Positions 48,743-59,174 of a stretch of 64,000 nt of DNA are shown piece after piece. The first letter of the stretch is position 1; the number at the start of each line of letters is the position of its first letter. The translations under genes and the position numbers were made by a program. The notes below the pieces were generated by a model. That model was not told the origin of the DNA, did not search any database, and saw only the letters and a list, made by a program, of their open reading frames with translations. Location of the stretch: NCBI RefSeq assembly GCF_002257665.1, contig NZ_MQWB01000001.1:1892622-1956621 (forward strand), in the 5' to 3' direction. This DNA is from Rubricoccus marinus (GTDB taxonomy: Bacteria > Bacteroidota > Rhodothermia > Rhodothermales > Rubricoccaceae).

Positions 48743-50468
48743 CGCGCTCCATCTCGCGGCCGGCGTCGATGAGCTCGCGGGCGCTCTGGAGCGCGGCCTC
48801 GGTCGGGTCATCGCCCGAGAGGAGTTGGGCGACGGCTTCGGCGCGCTCCGACTCGTCCAGCGTGCGGATCCGCGTCCGGGTGCGGCCCTCGTAGACGTGC
48901 TTCTCGACCGAGAAGTGCACGTCGCCCAGGCTCGCGATCTGCGGCAGGTGCGTAATCGCGATGATCTGGTGGTAGGCCGCCAGTCCGCGCATGCTCTCGC
49001 CCACGCGCCGCGCGATGGGGCCGGAGATGCCCGTATCGATCTCGTCGAAGACGAGGATCGGGAGCCGCTCGGACTTGGCGAGGATCGTCTTGAGCGCCAG
49101 CATGATGCGGCTCACCTCGCCGCCCGAGGCCGTTTTCGCCAGAGGCTTCGGGTCTTCGCCGAGGTTCGCGGAGATGTAGAACTCCACCAGGTCGGCGCCG
49201 GCCGGGAAGGCCGCCACGCGACGCTCTTTGGCGCCAGAGGGAAACGCGATCCAACCATTCGCGTCGTCTTGGAGCGCGAAGCGGACCTCAAAGCGCGCGT
49301 GCGGCATGCCGAGCGCGGCGAGTTCGATGGCGATCATGGCCTCGATGCGCTCGGCGACCTCGTGGCGCTTTTGTGAGAGCCGGTAGGCGGCGCGGCTGAG
49401 CGCCTCGCTCGCGTCGTCTACCTGCGAGTCCAGCTTCTCGATGGCCTTGTCGAAGTTGGCCGCCAAGTCGAACGCCTGCCCGATGTCCTCGCGGTGCGCG
49501 AGCACGGCCTCGATGGTCCCGCCGTACTTCCGCTCCAGGTAGTCCAGCTCGCCCAGCCGCTCTCGGATTTCGTCCAACCGCTCCGGGTTGAACTCGATGC
49601 GCGCGTTGTAGTCCTGGAGGAACTGCATCGTCTCTTTGAGCATGACCTCGGCGCCGCGGATCTCCCCCAGCGTGTCCTCGAACGTGGCGTCGATCCGCGC
49701 GAGGTCCTGGACCTGGTTCCGCGCGACCACGAGCCGGTCATATAGCGCGTCGTCGCTCTCGCCCAGGCTCTCGTAGAGCGCCGCGGTCGCCTCAAACAGG
49801 GTCTCCGCGTTTTCCAACACGCGCCGCTCCGCTTCGAGATCATCGGTCTCCCCCACGACCGGCTCGACGCGGTCGATCTCTTCGATCTGGAAGCCGTACA
49901 GCTCCTTCTGCCGCGCGAGTTCGTCCTTGCGTGTAACGAGGTCCCGCCTCTGGCGCTGAAGCGCCGCGAGCGCGTCGTAGCGCGTGCGGTAGGTGCTCAC
50001 CAAGCCGCCGAGCCCGCCGAAATTGTCCAGCAACTCGACGTGCGTCTCGGTCCGCAAGAGGCTCTGGTGCTCGTGCTGCCCGTGAAGGTCGATGGTGTTG
50101 CTCGCCACGTCGCGGAGCACGTCGAGCGTGGCGGGCGTGTCATTGAGGAACGCGCGGGAGCCGCGCTCGCTCACCTCGCGGCGGATCGTGAGAAGGCCCG
50201 TCGCGTTGGGCTCGATCTCGTGCGCCTCCAACAGCGCCGGCAGGCGCCCCTCGTGCGCGTTGTCGAACACGCCTTCGATGACGGCTTTCTTGGCGCCCGT
50301 CCGGAGCGCCTCCGTGCTCGCACGCTCGCCCAAGAGCAGCTTCAGCGCGCCCAGGAGGATCGACTTACCCGCGCCCGTCTCGCCCGTGATGATGTTCAGC
50401 CCGCTGTCGAATTCGACCTCGAGCTCTTCGATCAGAGCGTAATCGCGGATGTAAAGGCTTCGCAGCAT
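48735..50468 (-). CDS. recN: DNA repair protein RecN
   Basis: A 577-residue SMC-like ATPase for double-strand break repair. The N-terminus MLRSLYIRDYALIEELEVEFDSGLNIITGETGAGKSILL contains Walker A at about residues 30-37 (family hallmark). A coiled-coil region fills residues about 170-360. The C-terminal half has LAKTASGGEVSRIMLALKTILA (ABC signature) and PILVFDEIDTGISGPIARRVG (Walker B), then QIIAITHLPQIASLGDVHF. The end overlaps miaA by 8 bases, so the two are co-transcribed. Confidence 0.96.
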   Translation of the reverse strand: MLRSLYIRDYALIEELEVEFDSGLNIITGETGAGKSILLGALKLLLGERASTEALRTGAKKAVIEGVFDNAHEGRLPALLEAHEIEPNATGLLTIRREVSERGSRAFLNDTPATLDVLRDVASNTIDLHGQHEHQSLLRTETHVELLDNFGGLGGLVSTYRTRYDALAALQRQRRDLVTRKDELARQKELYGFQIEEIDRVEPVVGETDDLEAERRVLENAETLFEATAALYESLGESDDALYDRLVVARNQVQDLARIDATFEDTLGEIRGAEVMLKETMQFLQDYNARIEFNPERLDEIRERLGELDYLERKYGGTIEAVLAHREDIGQAFDLAANFDKAIEKLDSQVDDASEALSRAAYRLSQKRHEVAERIEAMIAIELAALGMPHARFEVRFALQDDANGWIAFPSGAKERRVAAFPAGADLVEFYISANLGEDPKPLAKTASGGEVSRIMLALKTILAKSERLPILVFDEIDTGISGPIARRVGESMRGLAAYHQIIAITHLPQIASLGDVHFSVEKHVYEGRTRTRIRTLDESERAEAVAQLLSGDDPTEAALQSARELIDAGREMERDA

Positions 50469-50750
50469 GGCTGCTTCGCGGGGCGGTTGGTGAGGGCGGC
50501 GAGGTTCGGGCGGGCCTCTGGCGGCGTGGTGTCACACCCCGAAAGTTGGCGCTCCGGCGGCGGCACCGTCAGAGGCTACAACCGAAACGGGGGGTCCTGC
50601 GTCAGGCGGTGGCGAAAATGAGACGAGGCCTCCTGTGGACGGGGGGCGCCAGAGGCCAGGCTCCGCGCACGACCGCAGATCCTCCGCCCTGGGCATGAGC
50701 CGATCTGCCCCGGGATTCCGATTTCTGTTGGCCGTCACCATTCCCCGTTC

Positions 50751-53700
50751 ATGCTCACTCCCTCCTCCCTCGCTCTCGTGGCCTTCACCGCGGTAGCCCT
50801 TGCCTCTGGCGCCGCGGCGCAGCCATGCACCACGTCCTGGGCCGCGCCCGCCGACGGCAACTGGGAAACCGCCGCCAACTGGACAGACGGCGTTCCGGAC
50901 GACGCGGACGTGGCCTGCATCACTGCGGCGGGCAGCTACACCGTCACCGCAAGCCGCGGGGATAAGGCGCTGGCCGGACTGGTCATCGGAGGCGCCAGCG
51001 GCACGCAGACGCTCACGACTAACAGCCGCATCACGATGAGCGGCGACGGGACCGTCGGCACGAACGGCCGCTGGACGTTCCTGAACCGCACGCCGGGCGG
51101 CAGCGACGGCCTCGTGTTCGACGGCGGCACTGGCACGCTCGTCGTCGAGGGAGCCGTGGAGCTTCCCGACGGCGTCACCTTCCTCACGACCGGCGGCACG
51201 CTCGACGTGGCCGAGAGCGGCGTGTTTCGCATGGGCACCGGGGCCAGCGCGGGTACCGGGACCGGGCTCATCCGCGTGCGCGGCACCCTCGAAGTGGACG
51301 CCCCTAACAACGCGGGCGTCTACTCCCCCGTCGAAGTCGAGGCAGGGCTCATCCGCGTGCGGGCAGGTCGGTTCCAAATGAGCCAGGGCACGCTCCGCAA
51401 CGCCTCGTTCGAGATCGCCGAGGCCGCCTCGGTGTCGATCACGTCCTCCAACAGCGGCGGCCTCTCGGGCGTGTTCACGGTGGAAGGCACGCTCTCCGGC
51501 GACATCGATGGAGCGCTCACCTTCAGTAGCGGGAGCACGCTCATGGCCGCCACGACCGGAGCGACCCTGGACGTGGGCGGCACGGGACTGCGGCTCTTCG
51601 CCGGCAGCGGGAGCCGAACGACACTCGCGAGCGAGGGCGGCATCCTCCGAAACGTCGGCCTCGTCACCATCGAGGCTCGCACCACCCAGCTCCAAGGGGC
51701 CACGCTCCGCAACGAGGGTACCTTCCGCATCGCCAACAACTCCAACCTCTCGCTTGCCGAGGGCGCACGGTTCGAGAACACCGCCAGCGGCCTGCTCGAC
51801 CTGGTGGACACGGCCGGCATTTCCGGCGGCCCGGATGGAGGCCGAATCATGAGCGCCGGTCGGCTGGTGGCGCGGCTCGACGCCTCGTCGTCGCGGTCCC
51901 AGAGTATCCAGGTGCCAGTCGATCTGACCAACGCGACGGTCGAGGTGGCAGCCAACGTGCGGCTCCAGATGAGCGAGGGCGTCTGGCAGGATGTGGCGTT
52001 CGACGTGGCTGAGACAGGCGAGGTGCTGCTGACGACCTCCAACAGCGGTGGCCTCTCGGGTGTGATCAAAACCTCGGGCACGCTCTCCGGCGACGTGCAG
52101 GGATCCCTTCGCCTGAGCCGCGCAGAGATGCAGACCACTGCGACAGGAACCACGCTCGACCTCGGCGGCAACGGGTTCACGATGGCCGCCGGAAGTGGAG
52201 GCTACGCGACGCTCTCCGGAGGCCCATTCGTTAACCGGACCACCCTCACTGTGATCAGCAGCGGGAGCGGTCTCACTGACGCGACGCTCCTCAACGAGGG
52301 TACGCTTCGCATTGATGGCTCAAGCCTGATAGTTCGCGAGGGGTCCTCGGTAACGAACGCCACCAGCGCGACGGTGGACCTCGTGGGTCCCGGCGGGTTC
52401 TCAGGGTCGGGCCTGTTCGTCAACGAGGGCTTGGTAACGAAGACCGGCGGTAACACGAGCAGCTTCCGGGGCCTGCTCCGCGGCCGGCCCGGCTCCGAGC
52501 TCCGGGTGCTCGACGGACAGTTCTTCTTCCGCGACGAGCCCGCCGAGAACTACGGGGCGGGGGTGCTCCTGACGGGGGCCGGCGAGACGGCCCAGATCTA
52601 CATCGGCCCGCCGCTCCAAGGCACGCTCAGCCCCGGTACCCCGGAGCAGCCCATCGCCACGTTGGCGCTCTCGAGCAGCCTCCGGCTGTCCCCGACCGAA
52701 GGTGACGCCCGCCTCATGATCGACGTCGGCGCGGGTGGCGCGAGCGATGTGGTCACCACGCAGTTCACGATCTACCTCGGCGGCACACTGGTGATCCGGC
52801 TGGCGGACGGCTTCACGCCATCGTTCGGAGACCAGTGGACCATTGTGACCGACCTCCGCAATAACCTGCCACAAGGGATCTTCGAGACCATTGAGGTGGA
52901 AGGAGATGCAGGCGGCGTCACGTTCGTGGTCGACACGTCGAACCCCGGGGCTGTAGTGCTCCGGGCCGTCGCCGGGGCCACCGTCGCCACCAGCGCTGCG
53001 GAGGTCTCCGAGGGCGAGCCCGCATCGTTCCGCATTCGCCACCCGGCCTCGCCCGAGCCTCTCCGCATCGCCTTCGAGACCGACGGCACGGCCACTCGCG
53101 TAGCGGACTACACGCTCACCGCGCGCGGAGGCGTGCTCCGCACCCAGCCGGGCACCACCGAGACCGTCGTCTCGCTGTTCGCGAGGCGTGATGCGGACGC
53201 GAGCGAAGGGCCGGAAACTGTGACGTTCCGGCTCCTCCCCAGCGGGGATGCCTCGCCCGTCGACGGCTCGACGGAAGCGTCCGTAGTGATTCGCGACGCC
53301 CCATCGTCCGACGCGCTGGCGGTGAGCGGCGTTGTGCCCGCGCGCGGCGAGAACGCGGGGACGATCTCACCCACCATCTTGGGTACGGCGCTCAATGCCA
53401 GCGCTACCGTCCATTTGGTAGGGGCCGTCACGCTGCCGGCCACACGCGTGGAGGCCGCCAGCGGCGCGGCAGGCCTCGGCGTCGTGTTCGACCTCGCCCT
53501 CGCTCCGCCCGGGCGCTACGATGTCGTCGTGGTGCAGGGCGGCGAGACGGCCACGCTGGCCGGCGCCTTCGAAGTGGTTCCTGCCCAGCGCCGCGTCCGC
53601 GTCTGGGCTGACGTGGCGGGCACGCCGGCGCCGCGGTTTGGCCGATGGAGCACGTACACGGTCTTCCTAGGAAACGACGCTGACGCCGACATCTACGACG

Positions 53701-55658
53701 TGGGCTTGGTGCTCCGCATCACTGACGGCGCCGAGATCGAGTTCATGGACGGGATCTTGGACCTCAGCGATCGTCCCGCCAACCTGCAAACCCTCGTGCA
53801 GCCAGCCGTGCCCGGCGTGCAATCGGTCCCGCTGTACTTCAAGAAACTCCCCGCAGGCTCTGCGAACTCGTTCCGCGTTCGTGTCCGGCCCACCTCACCG
53901 CTCTCTATCGGGGACGACGTAGGCGTGGCTTACGAGCTGTTCCCACCCGATGGGAACAACCCGGCCACCTGGAGCGGGGATTTCGAAGCCGACACGCCGT
54001 TCAACCTCGGTCTCCTGATGGGCGCATTAGCGGCGCACGTTGACGAGTACCCACCCGCGAACTATTCACTGGCCGCTGTCTCGCTCGCCAACCCGGCGCC
54101 CGAAGACGACTGCCCCCCCGACGACGACGTGATCCCGCCCATTCAAGATGTCTCGGCTGAGGACCTGATCCGGATGTACGACCAGGGTGCACGTTTCAAC
54201 CGATACTACGGGTCGGACATCCAGCCCAGCACTAGCACGGCCGTCTCGGAGTTCGGGGGGTTCTCGCTGGCGGTCATCATCCCCGAGGCGGCGAGCGCGG
54301 CGGGCTACACATCCGCTGGCGCCGGCGGAATCGTAGCAGCGGGAATCTCGACGATGTCGTTTATGCGGTCCTCGGGGTTGTACTCCCGGCAGGTCATCTG
54401 TGACCGACAAGCGGAAGGCTCACTCCCACGCACCGACTTCTGCGAGCGCTACCCGCCGGCGGTCCCGGCTGGCACGACCGCGCAGGGACCGGGGACCGGA
54501 GGGGCGTGCGGCCAGACAGGAGGCTCCTTCGACCCCAACGACAAGTTCGGCCCGGCGGGGTTCGGTAGCGCCCGCTACTACGACCCCTCCACGGTTACGA
54601 CGCCGTACACGATTCGCTTCGAGAACCTCGCCACAGCCTCTCTCCCGGCCCAGGAGGTCATCATCGTGGACACGCTCGATACGGCGGCGTTCGACCTCGA
54701 CACGTTCTCGCTCGGACCGATCCGGTGGGGCGCAGACAAGACCGTGATGCCTCCGCCAGGGGCCACGAGCTTCGAGACCGAGGTGGACCTCTCGCCGGAC
54801 CTCGATGCCACGCTGCTCATCACCGCTAGCCTGGACCCGACTACCGGGCGCGCCGTGTGGCACTTCCTCACGTTGGACCCCGACACGGGCGACCTCCCAG
54901 AAGACGGAACGGTGGGCTTCCTCCCTCCCAACCAAACCTCACCGGAAGGCGAGGGCAGCGTCTCGTTCGTCGTCTCCGCGCATGAGCGACTGGCCTCTGG
55001 CGCCGAGGTGAGCAACCGCGCCGAGATCGTCTTCGACGTGAACGAACCCATCGTCACGCCGGTCTGGACGAACACCGTGGACCGCGAGGCCCCGGCATCC
55101 ACCGTGGCGGCGCTGGACGCCACGGTGGAGAACCCCATCCGGATCACCGTGAGCGCGAGCGACGCGGACTCCGGTGTGCAGCAGTATGCACTATTCGCCT
55201 CTCGCAACGGCGGTGATTTTGAGTTCGTCGCGCGGTCAGACACCCCGACGTTCGTGTTCGAGGGCGAACCGGGGAGCGTGTATGGGTTCTACAGTCTCAC
55301 AGTAGACGCCGTAGGCAATGCAGAGCCTTTTAAGACCGATGCGGAGGCCACGACGACCGTCGCCGTGGGCGCCGAAGGCGGGCCGGACCTCCCAAGCGCG
55401 CTCTCGCTCTCGCCGGCATGGCCCAACCCCGTCCACACGCGTGCGGCGTTCCGGCTAGGCGTGCCGGAGGCCGGGCCCGTCCGCGTAACGGTGTTCGACG
55501 CGCTCGGGCGAGAGGTGGCACGCCTCGCCGATGGGGAGCACGCCGCCGGGTGGCACGCGCTGCCCTGGGAGGCCTCAAGGGTGGCTACGGGTGCGTACGT
55601 GGTTCGCGCGCAGTCCGCAGGTGAGACCGTGACGCAGTCCGTTACCGTCGTGCGGTAG
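50751..55658 (+). CDS. Giant secreted multidomain protein with type IX sorting domain
   Basis: A 1635-residue protein with signal peptide LALVAFTAVALASGAAAQ. Residues about 25-740 form a repetitive beta-helix-like region of Gly/Thr/Asn-rich strands; a segment containing SNSGGLSG is duplicated (near residues 225 and 430). A Calx-beta-like domain follows around 750-850, then an IPT/TIG-like unit (to about 945). A region with GGSFDPNDKFGPAGFG and TTPYTIRFENLATASLPAQEV matches conserved repeat domains of Bacteroidota secreted proteins. The last 85 residues, from PSALSLSPAWPNPVHTRAAF, are a type A T9SS sorting domain. Only two motif copies occur in 4.9 kb. Confidence 0.85.
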   Translation: MLTPSSLALVAFTAVALASGAAAQPCTTSWAAPADGNWETAANWTDGVPDDADVACITAAGSYTVTASRGDKALAGLVIGGASGTQTLTTNSRITMSGDGTVGTNGRWTFLNRTPGGSDGLVFDGGTGTLVVEGAVELPDGVTFLTTGGTLDVAESGVFRMGTGASAGTGTGLIRVRGTLEVDAPNNAGVYSPVEVEAGLIRVRAGRFQMSQGTLRNASFEIAEAASVSITSSNSGGLSGVFTVEGTLSGDIDGALTFSSGSTLMAATTGATLDVGGTGLRLFAGSGSRTTLASEGGILRNVGLVTIEARTTQLQGATLRNEGTFRIANNSNLSLAEGARFENTASGLLDLVDTAGISGGPDGGRIMSAGRLVARLDASSSRSQSIQVPVDLTNATVEVAANVRLQMSEGVWQDVAFDVAETGEVLLTTSNSGGLSGVIKTSGTLSGDVQGSLRLSRAEMQTTATGTTLDLGGNGFTMAAGSGGYATLSGGPFVNRTTLTVISSGSGLTDATLLNEGTLRIDGSSLIVREGSSVTNATSATVDLVGPGGFSGSGLFVNEGLVTKTGGNTSSFRGLLRGRPGSELRVLDGQFFFRDEPAENYGAGVLLTGAGETAQIYIGPPLQGTLSPGTPEQPIATLALSSSLRLSPTEGDARLMIDVGAGGASDVVTTQFTIYLGGTLVIRLADGFTPSFGDQWTIVTDLRNNLPQGIFETIEVEGDAGGVTFVVDTSNPGAVVLRAVAGATVATSAAEVSEGEPASFRIRHPASPEPLRIAFETDGTATRVADYTLTARGGVLRTQPGTTETVVSLFARRDADASEGPETVTFRLLPSGDASPVDGSTEASVVIRDAPSSDALAVSGVVPARGENAGTISPTILGTALNASATVHLVGAVTLPATRVEAASGAAGLGVVFDLALAPPGRYDVVVVQGGETATLAGAFEVVPAQRRVRVWADVAGTPAPRFGRWSTYTVFLGNDADADIYDVGLVLRITDGAEIEFMDGILDLSDRPANLQTLVQPAVPGVQSVPLYFKKLPAGSANSFRVRVRPTSPLSIGDDVGVAYELFPPDGNNPATWSGDFEADTPFNLGLLMGALAAHVDEYPPANYSLAAVSLANPAPEDDCPPDDDVIPPIQDVSAEDLIRMYDQGARFNRYYGSDIQPSTSTAVSEFGGFSLAVIIPEAASAAGYTSAGAGGIVAAGISTMSFMRSSGLYSRQVICDRQAEGSLPRTDFCERYPPAVPAGTTAQGPGTGGACGQTGGSFDPNDKFGPAGFGSARYYDPSTVTTPYTIRFENLATASLPAQEVIIVDTLDTAAFDLDTFSLGPIRWGADKTVMPPPGATSFETEVDLSPDLDATLLITASLDPTTGRAVWHFLTLDPDTGDLPEDGTVGFLPPNQTSPEGEGSVSFVVSAHERLASGAEVSNRAEIVFDVNEPIVTPVWTNTVDREAPASTVAALDATVENPIRITVSASDADSGVQQYALFASRNGGDFEFVARSDTPTFVFEGEPGSVYGFYSLTVDAVGNAEPFKTDAEATTTVAVGAEGGPDLPSALSLSPAWPNPVHTRAAFRLGVPEAGPVRVTVFDALGREVARLADGEHAAGWHALPWEASRVATGAYVVRAQSAGETVTQSVTVVR

Positions 55659-55680
55659 CCTCGGCGTGCGCCTGAGGCGT

Positions 55681-55714
55681 CCGCGATCCCATACCGAGCA
55701 GCATGGGACCGCGG
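55681..55714. terminator. Hairpin between the convergent giant gene and secA
   Basis: CCGCGATCCCAT (55681-55692) pairs with ATGGGACCGCGG (55703-55714) with a single mismatch around a 10-base loop. There is no clear T tract. It may stop transcription from both sides. Confidence 0.6.
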
Positions 55715-55727
55715 GCCTCTGGCGGGG

Positions 55728-58700
55728 CTATCCGCGCCCGTGGCAGTGCTTGTACTTCTTGCCGGAGCCGCACGGGCACTTGTCGTTGCGCCCGATCTGC
55801 TCGCCGACCACGACGGGATCCGCCTTGACGGTCGGGTCCTTTTCGGCGCTGCTCTGGCCGCTGGCGCCAGAGGCCCCGAACGTGGCGGCGTAGTTGGGAT
55901 CGCCGGCGGCGTGCTGCGTCGTGGCGCGGCGCTCGTCCAAGCGGGGCTTGCTGACCTCCTTGACGCGGCGCGCGGCCTGGCCCTGGCTGTCGCCCTGGAT
56001 CAGCGGCCCGGCCTTGAACACGAGCCCGACGACGTCCTCGTCGATGGCCGTGATCATCTCCTTGAAGAGACGGTACGCCTCCATCTTGTACTCGATCAGC
56101 GGGTCCTTCTGCCCGTAGGCGCGGAGGCCCACACCCTCCTTGACCTCGTCGAGGTCGCGGAGGTGCTCGGTCCACTTGGAGTCGATCGTGGAGAGCACGG
56201 CGGAGCGCTCCAGCGCGTCGTTGATCTCCTGGCCCTCGGTGGCGAGCACGTCTTCGGCCTGCACCATCGCGCGGAGCACGCGGCGGCCGTCGGAGAAGTC
56301 GACGAAGAACCGCTTCGGCGCCTCGGCGCCTTCGGGCGTGTTCTCGATCATCTGCCGCGCGCTCTCGTAGAACGGGCGGGCCAACGCGGCGCGCTTGCGG
56401 CGGTAGTGCGCCGTCGCCTCGTCCAGAATGCGCTCCACCAAGCCGCCCTCACCGAGGTTGTACGCGGTCTGCTGGTCCACGTCGAGTTCGAAGGCGAGCG
56501 TCCGGCGGATGTCCTCCTGGATCTCCTCGATGTCGCCAGAGGCGAAGTGCTCGCCCACGATCCGCTCGGCGAGGCCGCGGAGCATGTCGAGGATGTCGCC
56601 GCGCAGGCGCTCGCCCGAGAGGGCGTGCATCCTGCGGTCGTAGATGACTTCGCGCTGCGCGTTGAGCACGTCGTCGTACTCCAACTGCCGCTTGCGGATG
56701 GCGAAGTTGTTCTGCTCCACCTTCGTCTGCGAGCGCTCGATGCCCTTGGTGATCCACTTGTGCTCGATCACCTCGTCCTCCTCCATGCCCAGCTTGTCCA
56801 TGATCCGTGCGGTGCGGTCGTGGCCGAAGAGGCGCATGAGGTCGTCTTCGAGGGAGACGTAGAAGCGGCTCACGCCGGGGTCGCCCTGGCGGCCGGCGCG
56901 GCCTCGGAGCTGGTTGTCGATGCGGCGGCTCTCGTGCCGCTCGGTCCCGATGATGGCGAGCCCGCCCATCTCCTTGACGCCTTCGCCGAGCTTGATGTCG
57001 GTTCCACGGCCGGCCATGTTCGTGGCGATGGTGACCGCGCCGCGCTTACCGGCTTCGGCGACGATCTCGGCCTCGGACGCGGCGCGAGAGGCCTTCGCGT
57101 TGAGGACGTGGTGCGGGATCTTCTCCAATTGAAGCAGTCGCGCGATGGTCTCGGAGGACTCCACGCTCGCGGTGCCGACGAGGACCGGCTGCCCCTTCTC
57201 GTGGTACTCGCGGATGACCTCGAGCACGGCCTTGAGCTTGGCGCGCTTCGTCTTGTACACCCAGTCCTCGCGGTCATCGCGGATGACCGGCTTGTTCGTT
57301 GGGACGACGATAACGGGGAGCTTGTAGATCTTGTCGAACTCCTCGGCCTCGGTCTCGGCCGTACCGGTCATGCCGGCAAGCTTGGAGTAGAGGCGGAAGT
57401 AGTTCTGGATGGTGATCGTCGCGTACGTCTGCGTAGACGCCTGCACCTTGACCTTTTCCTTCGCCTCGATGGCCTGGTGCAAGCCGTCGGAGTAGCGGCG
57501 GCCACCCAGGACGCGGCCGGTGTGCTCGTCAACGATCATCACCTTGCCGTCTTCGACGACGTACTCCACGTCCTTCTCGTAGAGCGTGTAGCCGCGGAGC
57601 AATTGGTTGACGGCGTGGATGCGCTCGGAGCGCTCGGAGTAGGCGGTGTAGAGCTGGCGCTTCTTCTCCTCCGTCTCGTTCTTCAGGACGGCGAGGTCGT
57701 TTTGCAGCTTGTTCTGGCGCTTCTCGTCGTCCAGGCTGGAATCAGTCTTGAGAGCCTCGACCATCTCGGCCTTCCGGGTCTCGTACTCACGCTCGATCTC
57801 GGCGACCTCGGAGCCCATGTCGGGGATGACCCAGAAGTCCGTATCCGTTCCCGCCTGCTTGGCGATGAACTCGCGGCCCTTATCGGTCATTTCGAGCTGG
57901 TGCATCTTCTCCTCCAGGGCGAAGTGCAGCGGCTCGTCCACCTCCGGCATCCGCTTGGCGGAGTCCTGGAGGTACACGCCCTCAATCTTGCGGATCAGAA
58001 GCTCGACGCCGGGCTCGCCCTTCATCTTGATAAGCTTCTTGTTGCGCGGGTAGCCGCGCTGCGCGCGGAGCAGCGCGAGGCCGGCCTCCTCCCGCAGGCG
58101 GGTGGCCGCCTTTTTGTCGCCAGAGGCCTCTTGCGCGTCGGCTTCGGAAAGCTTGCGCTCGGCCTCCATGACGTAGCCGGCGACGAGCTTTTGCTGGTCG
58201 CGCACGAGGCGCTCGACGTACGGGTTGAACTCCTGGTACTCGTCGGTGTCGCCTTGCGGGACGGGGCCGGAAATGATGAGCGGCGTCCGGGCCTCGTCGA
58301 TGAGGACGGAGTCGACCTCGTCAACGATCGCGTAGTGGTGCTCGCGCTGGACGAGTTGGTCGGCCTCGACGACGAACGAGTTGTCGCGGAGGTAGTCGAA
58401 GCCGTACTCGTTGTTCGTGCCGTAGGTGATGTCGGCGCGGTAGGCGGCGCGGCGGCCGGGCGTGTGGGCCTTGTACTTGTCGATGCAGTCCACGGTCATG
58501 CCGTGGAAGCCGAAGATGGGCGCCATCCACTCCGCATCGCGCTGCGCGAGGTACGGGTTGACGGTGACCACGTGCGCGCCGCGCCCCACCAGGGCGTTGA
58601 GGTAGAGCGGCGCAACGGCCGTGAGGGTTTTGCCCTCGCCCGTGCGCATCTCGGCCACCGACCCGCGGTGGAGCACGATGCCGCCCAAGAGCTGCACGTC

Positions 58701-59174
58701 GTACGGGACCATCTGCCACTCGACGGTGGTGCCGCCGGCCTCCCACGACTTGCCGACAAAGCGACGGCAGGTCTCCTTCACGACGGCGAACGCCTCGGGG
58801 AGGATGTCTTCGAGGACGTCCTCGGCGGCGTCCAGCCAGTCCCCTTCCAGGTCGTCGAGGTCGGCGTAGAGGTCCTGCCGCTCGCGGACGCTCAGGGCCT
58901 CTCGCGCCGCGGTCTGGCCGTCGCCAGAGGCCGCTGGCGCGTCGTCGCCCGCGGCGCGGAGACGGGCGCGGAGCTCGGCCTGCTCCTGCTCAATGGGCGC
59001 GACGGCCTCTCGGATGCGGGCTTTGAACTCGGCGGTCTTGGCCTGCAACTCCTCGTCCGTGAGGCTCTGGAGGCGGTCGGCGTGCTCGTTGATCTCCTCA
59101 ACGACGGGCCAGAGCTTTTTAAGCTCGCGGTCGTTGGAATCGCCGCCGAACAGTTTCTGGAGGGTCTTCAGCAT
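55728..59174 (-). CDS. secA: Preprotein translocase ATPase SecA
   Basis: A 1148-residue SecA, which drives proteins through SecYEG. It is longer than the E. coli form, as in other Bacteroidota, because of charged inserts (residues about 55-90, 350-380 and 465-520). Marks are VQLLGGIVLHRGSVAEMRTGEGKTL (Walker A), GTNNEYGFDYLRDN, AIVDEVDSVLIDEARTPLIISG (Walker B DEVD), GMTGTAETEAEEF, IATNMAGRGTDIKLGEGV and RGRAGRQGDPG. The C-terminal tail NDKCPCGSGKKYKHCHG is the zinc-binding SecB contact site. Three motif copies lie in the non-conserved inserts. Confidence 0.97.
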   Translation of the reverse strand: MLKTLQKLFGGDSNDRELKKLWPVVEEINEHADRLQSLTDEELQAKTAEFKARIREAVAPIEQEQAELRARLRAAGDDAPAASGDGQTAAREALSVRERQDLYADLDDLEGDWLDAAEDVLEDILPEAFAVVKETCRRFVGKSWEAGGTTVEWQMVPYDVQLLGGIVLHRGSVAEMRTGEGKTLTAVAPLYLNALVGRGAHVVTVNPYLAQRDAEWMAPIFGFHGMTVDCIDKYKAHTPGRRAAYRADITYGTNNEYGFDYLRDNSFVVEADQLVQREHHYAIVDEVDSVLIDEARTPLIISGPVPQGDTDEYQEFNPYVERLVRDQQKLVAGYVMEAERKLSEADAQEASGDKKAATRLREEAGLALLRAQRGYPRNKKLIKMKGEPGVELLIRKIEGVYLQDSAKRMPEVDEPLHFALEEKMHQLEMTDKGREFIAKQAGTDTDFWVIPDMGSEVAEIEREYETRKAEMVEALKTDSSLDDEKRQNKLQNDLAVLKNETEEKKRQLYTAYSERSERIHAVNQLLRGYTLYEKDVEYVVEDGKVMIVDEHTGRVLGGRRYSDGLHQAIEAKEKVKVQASTQTYATITIQNYFRLYSKLAGMTGTAETEAEEFDKIYKLPVIVVPTNKPVIRDDREDWVYKTKRAKLKAVLEVIREYHEKGQPVLVGTASVESSETIARLLQLEKIPHHVLNAKASRAASEAEIVAEAGKRGAVTIATNMAGRGTDIKLGEGVKEMGGLAIIGTERHESRRIDNQLRGRAGRQGDPGVSRFYVSLEDDLMRLFGHDRTARIMDKLGMEEDEVIEHKWITKGIERSQTKVEQNNFAIRKRQLEYDDVLNAQREVIYDRRMHALSGERLRGDILDMLRGLAERIVGEHFASGDIEEIQEDIRRTLAFELDVDQQTAYNLGEGGLVERILDEATAHYRRKRAALARPFYESARQMIENTPEGAEAPKRFFVDFSDGRRVLRAMVQAEDVLATEGQEINDALERSAVLSTIDSKWTEHLRDLDEVKEGVGLRAYGQKDPLIEYKMEAYRLFKEMITAIDEDVVGLVFKAGPLIQGDSQGQAARRVKEVSKPRLDERRATTQHAAGDPNYAATFGASGASGQSSAEKDPTVKADPVVVGEQIGRNDKCPCGSGKKYKHCHGRG

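Noticed and set aside
50532-51695. A 387-codon minus-strand frame between recN and the giant gene
   Set aside because: It overlaps the clear signal peptide and start of the secreted protein on the other strand and has no family marks.
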